From an uncultured Bacillota bacterium (GTDB lineage: Bacteria > Bacillota > Clostridia > Tissierellales > Tepidimicrobiaceae), in contig CALBUB010000141.1 in assembly GCA_937967955.1 (NCBI GenBank), positions 1 through 6,633 on the forward strand: a stretch of 6,633 bases of DNA, in the 5' to 3' direction. The translations under genes were made by a program, and so were the position numbers. Shown piece by piece: positions 1 through 4,884 of the stretch. The notes under the pieces are model-generated. The model saw only the letters and a program-made list of their open reading frames with translations, did no database searches and was not told the origin of the DNA. Within the stretch, counting starts at the first letter, position 1, and the number at the start of each line of letters is the position of its first letter.

Positions 1-2022
1 GGTGTCGTCTTCATCATACTTGGGGTTAAATCTATTATTTTCATCGAAAACGGAAATACACCTTTTTAGTTCAATTCCTACAAGCTTGCCATTTTCAGTT
101 AGTATTCTTTTGGGGCCCCAGCCATTATTAATTACTATATCTTCTGATAGGGCCTCTTCTATTTCCTCTTCCAGGGCAGGCATTTCTTCCCTGCTTTCCA
201 AGCAGTACATTTGTACACTTGCTGCACCAGTCCTTGTAGCTGTTCTTGCCACGTCTATTGCCACATTACCTCCTCCTATTACAAGAACCTCTCCTTCTAT
301 GCCTGGGTCTTTCCCTAAATTTACATCTCTTAAAAAGTCTACACCAGAAATAACTCCTGCTGTCTCTTCTCCTTCAACTCCAAGCTTTCTACCAGCTTGG
401 GCACCAATGGCAAGATAGAAGGCCTCGTAACCCTCTTTTCTTAATTGGTCTAAAGTTACATCTTTTCCTACCTCTATGCCTGTCTTAAATTCTACACCCA
501 ATTTCCTTATTATATCTATTTCTGCCTCCACTACATCCTTTTCTAGCCTAAAGGAAGGGATTCCTAATGTCAGCATTCCCCCTACTACTTCTTCCTTTTC
601 AAATACCGTTACCCTATAGCCTTCAAGGGCTAAATAATAGGCACAGGATAGGCCTGATGGCCCAGCACCTATTACTGCAATCTTTTTATCATAATTATTC
701 TTCTTTGTTGGTATAAAGCGTATATCTGCCTTTAGATCCTGTTCTGCGATGAATTTTTTGATATCATCAATGGCTACTGGTTCATCTACATTCCCTCTAG
801 TACACTCGGATTCGCAATATCTAGGGCATATTCTTCCACATACTGCTGGGAAGGGATTTTCCTTTTTGATTAATTCTAAGGCCTCAGTGTACCTTCCCTG
901 AGCAGCCAGTTTAATGTAGCCTTGTACTGGTATGTGGGCGGGACACTGGGTAATACAAGGACTAGTTCCCGATTCCAACACATTCTCCCTATTGGTACGG
1001 TAGTCTGGATTCCACTTATCTGGTCCCCATTCTGAATTTGATGGTAAATCTATTCTTTCCTCTATAATTTGAGCTTCTTCACACAGCTTTTGCCCTAATT
1101 TAAGAGCGTTGGTGGGGCAGTTCTTAACACACTGGCCACAGGCAACGCATTTTTCTGGGTCTATACTGGATACATAGTTGGAGCGGATCATGTCGTTGTT
1201 TAAGAACATGGTAGCAGTCCTTAATGAAAAGCAACTGCAATAGCAGCAATTACAAATTGCATGGGTTTTGCCTAGGCCGTCTACATTGGGTATTTGATGC
1301 ATCAGGCCATTTTCTTCAGCCTTCTTTATTATTTCAAAGGCTTCTTCCCTGCTAATCTGCCTTCCCCTGCCAGTTCTTATGTAGTATTCAGCCGCATGGC
1401 CTAATTGGATACACATGTCTTCTTTCAAATGGCCGCAGCCTTCCCCCATTACTTCCCTGGCTGTACGGCAGGCACAGTCTGAAACTGAAAATATTTCATG
1501 TTCATTTAGGTATTTGGAAATTTCCTCATAGGATGCCCTTCTGGTTTCGCCATCAATGGCCTTTTCTATAGGGATAACCCTCATCAGTCCCTTACCTACT
1601 GGGATGTTCCCTGCTGTCATTGGCCCCCTGATTCTTCCATAGGCTTCAAAGGCTTCAGCAATCTGGGGATACTTTTTTACATTTTCCTTGTTGTTGACCA
1701 TCATCTCCATAACTCCAGGTACCCAGGTATCCAGCCAATATTTATCTACCCCATCTATTTTATTTACAAAGCAAACCCCTGCCATGGCCAAATCCCATAA
1801 AAGCTTTTCCGTCTCTTCTAGGGATTTGCCACACTCTTTGGCCACCTCTTCAGCAGATTTGGGTTTTCTAAACTCTAAACACAGGCCTACTTCTGCCATT
1901 TCATCTGTAACAACCGGTTCTAATATCATATATTCTGGATCAGTAGGCTTATAAGCCGATTTGGAACCAGGCTTTTTCATGCCTATATGATTAGCCAGTT
2001 CTAAAACCTTCTCCTTAACCAT
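1..2022 (-). CDS. Fe-S/FAD/NAD(P) oxidoreductase with Cys-rich N-terminal region and GltD-like C-terminal half (3' end outside window)
   Basis: The frame is open from ATG 2022 to the left edge, giving 674 residues without a stop; the C-terminus is missing. The start is set by AAGGGGGG at 2029-2036, six bases before the ATG, and lies 18 nt after the hypB stop. Residues 1-180 are an unrecognised, possibly winged-helix region. Residues 183-204 hold C183, C185, C196 and C204, and residues 257-264 read CNCCYCSC, suggesting extra Fe-S sites. A ferredoxin 4Fe-4S motif CVACGQCVKNCP spans 292-303. From about 350 the protein resembles the glutamate synthase small subunit (GltD) family: C356, C360, C395, C399, C403 and C407 in the Fer4_20-type domain, an FAD motif GAGPSG at 452-457, and a second Rossmann motif GGGNVAID at 583-590 for NAD(P)H. 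The likely role is cytoplasmic electron transfer between NAD(P)H and ferredoxin or a partner enzyme. The substrate is unknown. It is not an ordinary GltD because of the long N-terminal fusion, and no gltB is seen. Confidence 0.9.
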   Translation of the reverse strand, partial: MVKEKVLELANHIGMKKPGSKSAYKPTDPEYMILEPVVTDEMAEVGLCLEFRKPKSAEEVAKECGKSLEETEKLLWDLAMAGVCFVNKIDGVDKYWLDTWVPGVMEMMVNNKENVKKYPQIAEAFEAYGRIRGPMTAGNIPVGKGLMRVIPIEKAIDGETRRASYEEISKYLNEHEIFSVSDCACRTAREVMGEGCGHLKEDMCIQLGHAAEYYIRTGRGRQISREEAFEIIKKAEENGLMHQIPNVDGLGKTHAICNCCYCSCFSLRTATMFLNNDMIRSNYVSSIDPEKCVACGQCVKNCPTNALKLGQKLCEEAQIIEERIDLPSNSEWGPDKWNPDYRTNRENVLESGTSPCITQCPAHIPVQGYIKLAAQGRYTEALELIKKENPFPAVCGRICPRYCESECTRGNVDEPVAIDDIKKFIAEQDLKADIRFIPTKKNNYDKKIAVIGAGPSGLSCAYYLALEGYRVTVFEKEEVVGGMLTLGIPSFRLEKDVVEAEIDIIRKLGVEFKTGIEVGKDVTLDQLRKEGYEAFYLAIGAQAGRKLGVEGEETAGVISGVDFLRDVNLGKDPGIEGEVLVIGGGNVAIDVARTATRTGAASVQMYCLESREEMPALEEEIEEALSEDIVINNGWGPKRILTENGKLVGIELKRCISVFDENNRFNPKYDEDDT

Positions 2023-2040
2023 ACATTGCCCCCCTTAAGT

Positions 2041-2718
2041 TTAGTTTTCTTCCTTCCATCTTTTAATCTCAGTACGCAACCAATCTGCCCATTCATCTAT
2101 TCCTTCTCCAGTTTTAGCTGATATTGGAATGATCTTTACGTTTGGATTCAGTTTTTTAACCCGCTCTTTTAATTTTTCTATATCAAAATCAAAGTAGTCT
2201 AAGGTGTCAATCTTGTTAATCAATAGCACATCAACCTTAGAAAACATTAGGGGATATTTTAATGGCTTGTCATCACCTTCTGGTACACTTAAAATCATGG
2301 CATTTTTACAAGCACCAGTATCGAATTCTGCTGGACATACTAAGTTTCCTACATTTTCTAATATTACAAAGTCTATATCCTTTATTCCCAACTCCTCTAT
2401 ACCCTGCCTGGTCATTTCTGCATCTAGATGGCACATGCCCCCAGTGTGAAGCTGCACCACCCTTGTCCCAGTCTTAAACACTGCCTGGGCATCCACATCT
2501 GAATCGATATCTGCTTCTAGGACTCCAATTTTCATCTCATCTCCTAAGGCTTCAATGGTCCTAAGGACAGTAGAGGTTTTTCCCGAGCCTGGAGAAGACA
2601 TTAAATTTAATAAGAAGGTCTTATTCTTTTTAAGCTCCTCCCTTAATAGGTCGGCCCTTTTATTATTGTCCTCAAATACGCTTTCCTTAATTTCGATAAC
2701 CTTAAATTCCCTCACCAT
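2041..2718 (-). CDS. hypB: HypB, nickel-incorporation GTPase
   Basis: This 225-residue protein matches HypB, the SIMIBI-class GTPase that drives nickel insertion into [NiFe]-hydrogenase and, in some organisms, other nickel enzymes. Visible motifs are the P-loop SSPGSGKT (41-48), EADIDSD (68-74), the GMCHLD segment with C96/H97, ENVGNLVCPAEFDTGA (121-136) with C128, NKID (168-171) for guanine specificity, and SAKTGEG near 200. C96, H97 and C128 correspond to the GTP-dependent dimer-interface metal site known in the family. The N-terminal His-rich stretch and the CxxCGC motif of some HypB proteins are absent, so this is the short form, without nickel storage or the high-affinity N-terminal site. 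The ATG at 2718 is preceded by AAGGGTGG. The gene starts 49 nt after the FmdE-like gene and ends 18 nt before the oxidoreductase, so it is the middle gene of one operon. No hypA, hypC-F or hydrogenase gene lies in the window. Confidence 0.95.
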   Translation of the reverse strand: MVREFKVIEIKESVFEDNNKRADLLREELKKNKTFLLNLMSSPGSGKTSTVLRTIEALGDEMKIGVLEADIDSDVDAQAVFKTGTRVVQLHTGGMCHLDAEMTRQGIEELGIKDIDFVILENVGNLVCPAEFDTGACKNAMILSVPEGDDKPLKYPLMFSKVDVLLINKIDTLDYFDFDIEKLKERVKKLNPNVKIIPISAKTGEGIDEWADWLRTEIKRWKEEN

Positions 2719-2767
2719 ATGACCACCCTTCTTTAAATTTTTCTTTTATAGCTAGGCCTTAAATAAA

Positions 2768-3292
2768 CTACCAGCCCCTAGAGTATTCCATATAACAGTC
2801 AAGGCAGACCTTCTTTCCCTCTTGCAGGCGTATCTTGTTTTCAGCAGCCCCTTCATTACATACTTGACAGACCACAGTCTGAAATCTTCTTGCCTTTTCT
2901 GGAATGATTGCATTAACCCATTCCATCTTAAATAATTCCTCCTTAGGGCCAGTTAATATATATTGCTGCCTTTCACTTCTTTCCATCTGCCTATTATCAC
3001 CTTTTAGTAATAACCTTAAGGCCTTTCCATCCTTTCTATTAATAAATGTAAAGGCCATCTTGCCAGTATTTTTTAAAATCAAGTTCCCTTTACCTAGGGT
3101 GCAGCCTGTTATTACTTGAATAGCATCTACCCCACAGGCATCATTTTCAGTTATACATACTATCTCTTCATCTTGGGAAAAGCTTACCTCCATCTTTTCC
3201 TTTGCTATTAAGGCAGCCCTAAATCCTATGGCTAGGCCCGGGCATTCATGTCCATGAAATTTTACACATTCATACCAAAGTTCATCATTCAA
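2768..3292 (-). CDS. FmdE-family protein with C-terminal zinc finger (TTG start)
   Basis: The 174-residue product belongs to the FmdE family (PF02663), named after subunit E of methanogen formylmethanofuran dehydrogenase but widespread in anaerobes without that enzyme. The N-terminal signature FHGHECPGLAIGFRAA (12-27) supplies H13, H15 and C17, and TENDACGVDAIQVITGCTLGKGN (48-70) supplies C53 and C64. Known structures of this family have an alpha+beta core with metal-binding Cys/His and a treble-clef zinc finger at the C-terminus; here that finger is CQVC (142-145) and CLDC (163-166). I choose the TTG at 3292 because AGGGGGA (3299-3305) sits six bases upstream, and the resulting start, NDELWYECVKFHGHECPG, is typical of the family. 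An in-frame ATG at 3331 would add 13 residues but has no ribosome-binding site and lies inside the promoter region. It is the first gene of the operon with hypB. Its biochemical role is not established; metal binding or donation to HypB is my inference. Confidence 0.88.
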   Translation of the reverse strand: MNDELWYECVKFHGHECPGLAIGFRAALIAKEKMEVSFSQDEEIVCITENDACGVDAIQVITGCTLGKGNLILKNTGKMAFTFINRKDGKALRLLLKGDNRQMERSERQQYILTGPKEELFKMEWVNAIIPEKARRFQTVVCQVCNEGAAENKIRLQEGKKVCLDCYMEYSRGW

Positions 3293-3296
3293 CTTG

Positions 3297-3305
3297 CTTC
3301 CCCCT
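3297..3305 (-). promoter_or_regulatory. Ribosome-binding site deciding the TTG start of the FmdE-like gene
   Basis: The minus strand reads AGGGGGAAG here, followed by CAAG and the TTG at 3292-3290. Neither upstream in-frame ATG (3331 or 3310) has a comparable purine-rich sequence at the right distance, and the ATG at 3310 lies just before this site. Confidence 0.75.
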
Positions 3306-3320
3306 AACATAAATTTACTA

Positions 3321-3349
3321 ATACTAAGCATTTGTTATTCTTTTGTCAA
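3321..3349 (-). promoter_or_regulatory. Secondary promoter candidate for the FmdE-hypB operon
   Basis: On the minus strand a perfect -35 TTGACA (3349-3344) is followed after 17 nt by TAGTAT (3326-3321, four of six matches to TATAAT). Initiation near 3314 would leave a leader of about 22 nt carrying the AGGGGGA site. It overlaps the start region of the stronger promoter, so the TTGACA may instead be part of the shared 28-nt block. The in-frame ATG at 3331 lies between these boxes, which argues against it as the start codon. Confidence 0.3.
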
Positions 3350-3353
3350 CTAA
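3326..3353 (-). repeat. Copy A of a 28-nt block next to the -10, possible operator
   Basis: This block begins directly after the -10 of the FmdE promoter and would cover roughly positions -6 to +22. It matches copy B (4635-4662) at 23 of 28 positions and the upstream copy C (3481-3509) at about 24 of 28 with one inserted base. On the minus strand it contains TTGACAAAAGAATAACAA, with TTG and CAA ends placed as a loose dyad. A position over the start site suits a repressor operator, but no regulator is encoded in the window. Confidence 0.5.
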
Positions 3354-3382
3354 ATTGTATTTAATTCAAAAATTTCTGTCAA
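3354..3382 (-). promoter_or_regulatory. Main promoter of the FmdE-hypB-oxidoreductase operon
   Basis: On the minus strand TTGACA (3382-3377) is separated by exactly 17 nt from TACAAT (3359-3354), a near-consensus sigma-A promoter. Initiation is expected near 3347, giving a leader of about 55 nt before the TTG start at 3292. The -35, spacer length and -10 are the same as in the promoter at 4664-4692. An imperfect dyad, aggcttg/caaggct with one mismatched pair (3391-3397 and 3404-3410), lies just upstream of the -35 and could bind a regulator. Confidence 0.75.
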
Positions 3383-3476
3383 ACTTTGTTAGGCTTGTAA
3401 TTTCAAGGCTTAGACACTTTTTATTTCATGTTTCCTTTACAGTTTAAGAAAAATTATCCTTCAATTAATTAGGGCT

Positions 3477-3505
3477 TTAATAGTATTTGGTATTTTTTGT
3501 GTCAA
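3477..3505 (-). promoter_or_regulatory. Distal promoter candidate upstream of the FmdE-like gene
   Basis: A perfect TTGACA (3505-3500 on the minus strand) stands 17 nt from TATTAA (3482-3477, four of six matches). If used, it would start near 3470 and give a leader of about 180 nt running through the main promoter. The TTGACA is part of copy C of the repeated block, so it may be a protein-binding site and not a promoter. Confidence 0.3.
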
Positions 3506-3509
3506 CTAA
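3481..3509 (-). repeat. Copy C of the 28-nt block
   Basis: On the minus strand this stretch opens with TTAGTTGACA, identical to the opening of copy A, then has one inserted C. The remainder, AAAAAATACCAAATACTA, resembles copy A at most positions. It lies about 150 nt upstream of copy A in the same intergenic region and in the same orientation. Confidence 0.4.
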
Positions 3510-3532
3510 ACTTCAATGTAAAATTTAAATTG

Positions 3533-3558
3533 CCCCTACTAAAGCAAGTTAGTAGGGG
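3533..3558 (-). terminator. Intrinsic terminator after the membrane-protein gene
   Basis: A perfect 10-bp stem (3533-3542 with 3549-3558, arm CCCCTACTAA) closes a 6-nt loop, starting 8 nt after the TAA of the membrane-protein gene. On the minus strand it is followed by CAATTTAAATTTT, a moderate T-rich tail. The plus-strand side lacks such a tail, so it acts on minus-strand transcripts. It separates the membrane-protein gene from the FmdE-hypB operon. Confidence 0.75.
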
Positions 3559-3565
3559 TAGGCCA

Positions 3566-4573
3566 TTAATATGTAGCCTTAACATCTAGGATAGAGGGTT
3601 CTCCCAGTTCTTTGACCTTCTTGTGGCCAGGCAAATCTACATATAATTCGCCTAGATATGGATTTCTCTTAGTGCTTCTAACCTTATAAAGCATGTATAC
3701 CAATACAGCTATATTGGCTATTAGGGCTATAAAGCTTACTGCAAAATAGATTCTTGGATTGTAGGTAGACATTACCATATACTTTCCTTGGTCCTGGAAA
3801 TTTGGGAAGGTTTGAGCAAACATACACCAAATGGCTAGTGTATGGGCTCTATGTTGTAGCCATGCCCCTTTTCCCACTGTAAAAGCACATATGGTTGGTG
3901 CTAAAAGCAAGGCTAAACCACAATACCAGGAATGGCCGGGCAAGCAATTATAGGTATAAGCAAAATTCCATAGATCGTAAGCTACTATCCAAAACCACAT
4001 CATATCAGGCCAGAGCATGTCTCTACTTTTATCTTTTTCCGTTTCCTTCCTTATGACGATTCCAAACCAGCCTGTAATGGTTATAATATTTAATATACCA
4101 GCCAGGGCATTCATATAATTCCAGGAGCCGCTCATCATGATTTGGCCTTCAAATAACTCCTTATTAAGCCCAAGCCTACCAATCTGGATATCACGAATTA
4201 CAGCTTCTAAAATGTTTATAGCTAAGATTAGTGGTGGAAAGGCTAAGGCCAGCTTCTTATCCCTAAGCCGCCATATAATCTCCCCAGTAACTTTATCCCT
4301 CTTTTCATAGTGCCTTATTAGCCAAAATCCTATACAGCCTGCAATAGCTGAGTATACCTTGGCTATGTGGAACCAGTCGGTATAGGTTTTATCTTTTAAT
4401 ACCGTAAACCACAGAAGGGATAAAACAGCTGGTAGGATTATAAAACTAATAAAGGCCCCCATTTTAGACCTTCTTGAGAATTCATTGAATAGAAAAAGCA
4501 TAGCCAAGACCACAAACCACATTCCCCAGGCTGAAAGTAGGCTTGCCCCTTCTTGATAATTGAATGTAAACAT
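3566..4573 (-). CDS. Uncharacterised polytopic membrane protein
   Basis: This is a 335-residue integral membrane protein that I do not recognise with confidence; I have only a weak recollection that it may match the clostridial DUF5692 family. Hydrophobic segments lie near residues 12-29, 40-59, 70-86, 108-126, 155-174, 190-209, 216-233, 245-256 (short) and 275-296, so about eight or nine helices, with a soluble C-terminal tail of about 40 residues. It is rich in Trp, Tyr and Asn in and near the membrane (for example GSWNYMN 149-155, YDLWNFAYTYN 199-209, LPGHSWYC 211-218), and H214, H241 and H244 are membrane-proximal. This looks more like an enzyme or cofactor-binding protein than a simple channel, but that is inference. 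The ATG at 4573 is chosen because GAGGGGGA lies six bases upstream. The in-frame ATG at 4606 would place that ribosome-binding site inside the coding sequence. The gene has its own promoter and terminator. Confidence 0.85.
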   Translation of the reverse strand: MFTFNYQEGASLLSAWGMWFVVLAMLFLFNEFSRRSKMGAFISFIILPAVLSLLWFTVLKDKTYTDWFHIAKVYSAIAGCIGFWLIRHYEKRDKVTGEIIWRLRDKKLALAFPPLILAINILEAVIRDIQIGRLGLNKELFEGQIMMSGSWNYMNALAGILNIITITGWFGIVIRKETEKDKSRDMLWPDMMWFWIVAYDLWNFAYTYNCLPGHSWYCGLALLLAPTICAFTVGKGAWLQHRAHTLAIWCMFAQTFPNFQDQGKYMVMSTYNPRIYFAVSFIALIANIAVLVYMLYKVRSTKRNPYLGELYVDLPGHKKVKELGEPSILDVKATY

Positions 4574-4579
4574 AAACAA

Positions 4580-4588
4580 TCCCCCTCT
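4580..4588 (-). promoter_or_regulatory. Ribosome-binding site deciding the start of the membrane-protein gene
   Basis: The minus strand reads AGAGGGGGA, followed by TTGTTT and the ATG at 4573-4571. The ATG at 4606 is upstream of this sequence and has no purine-rich site of its own (it follows AATTATG). The 11-residue extension MINLYERGGLF is therefore a translation of the leader. Confidence 0.75.
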
Positions 4589-4634
4589 TTCATATAAGTT
4601 AATCATAATTTAGCTTGGATTGGACTGAAAACAA

Positions 4635-4662
4635 AAGCGTTTGTTGTTATTTTATCAAATAA
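4635..4662 (-). repeat. Copy B of the 28-nt block next to the -10, possible operator
   Basis: The block starts one base after the -10 of the membrane-protein promoter, again over the expected start site. It is identical to copy A (3326-3353) at 23 of 28 positions without gaps. The minus strand includes TTGATAAAATAACAA, which forms the imperfect dyad TTGnTAnnnTAnCAA. Confidence 0.5.
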
Positions 4663-4663
4663 G

Positions 4664-4692
4664 ATTGTAACCAATGGATTGTTAACTGTCAA
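4664..4692 (-). promoter_or_regulatory. Promoter of the membrane-protein gene
   Basis: On the minus strand TTGACA (4692-4687) and TACAAT (4669-4664) are separated by 17 nt, a near-consensus sigma-A promoter. Initiation is expected near 4657, about 84 nt before the ATG at 4573. The spacer holds an imperfect dyad (4668-4684, TAACCAATGGATTGTTA on the plus strand) that could be an operator. Confidence 0.75.
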
Positions 4693-4856
4693 AATTATAG
4701 AAGTCTGATAAATTCAATTTTAGGGAGATTTTATTTTAAGTAGTGTTTACATATATTTTTTGCTAGGCTTGATTTTAACAGCATTTAATGAAACAATCTA
4801 TAAAGTTTACTCCAATGTAAAATATTTGATTATTTATTAAGCTTTTCTGCCAATTA

Positions 4857-4884
4857 GAAAAAACCCCCTTATATTAGGAGGTTT
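4857..4884 (-). terminator. Intrinsic terminator after the amine-oxidase-like gene
   Basis: A 9-bp stem (4876-4884 with 4861-4869) closes a 6-nt loop, and the minus strand then runs GGGGG followed by about nine T, three of them within the stem. One pair is G-U in the minus-strand RNA but would be a C-A mismatch in plus-strand RNA, so the orientation is clear. The first stem arm overlaps two bases of the TAA stop codon at 4885-4883. Confidence 0.9.

Larger units (their letters stand above)
4574..4882 (-). other. Intergenic region: terminator, shared motifs, promoter and leader
   Basis: This stretch of about 309 nt has no convincing gene on either strand. In the direction of transcription it holds the terminator of the amine-oxidase-like gene, a TTTTACATTG element (4824-4815), a CAAGCCTAGCAAA element (4771-4759), an isolated TATAAT (4699-4694), the promoter at 4692-4664, copy B of the 28-nt block, and a leader of about 84 nt ending in the ribosome-binding site. 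I recognise no riboswitch or small RNA. Confidence 0.6.

Noticed and set aside
2..418. Plus-strand open frame of 138 codons
   Set aside because: It lies opposite the GltD-like oxidoreductase frame, has no ribosome-binding site, and is Ser/Pro/Leu-rich as expected for an antisense shadow of an AT-rich gene.
1688..1954. Plus-strand open frame of 88 codons
   Set aside because: It lies wholly opposite the N-terminal part of the oxidoreductase and has no recognisable protein features.
2015..2026. ATG at 2026 just before the oxidoreductase start
   Set aside because: It reads ATG TAT GGT TAA and stops after three codons; the ATG at 2022 is the one that opens the long frame.
2204..2477. Two plus-strand open frames opposite hypB
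   Set aside because: hypB has all family motifs across this stretch; these frames are shadows.
2904..3119. Plus-strand open frame opposite the FmdE-like gene
   Set aside because: It is opposite conserved FmdE sequence and lacks a start signal.
3293..3532. Possible riboswitch in the FmdE operon leader
   Set aside because: The leader from the main promoter is only about 55 nt, and I see no conserved riboswitch core or terminator/anti-terminator pair.
4694..4699. Perfect TATAAT on the minus strand
   Set aside because: No acceptable -35 lies 16-18 nt upstream, while the overlapping downstream promoter TTGACA-17-TACAAT is far better.
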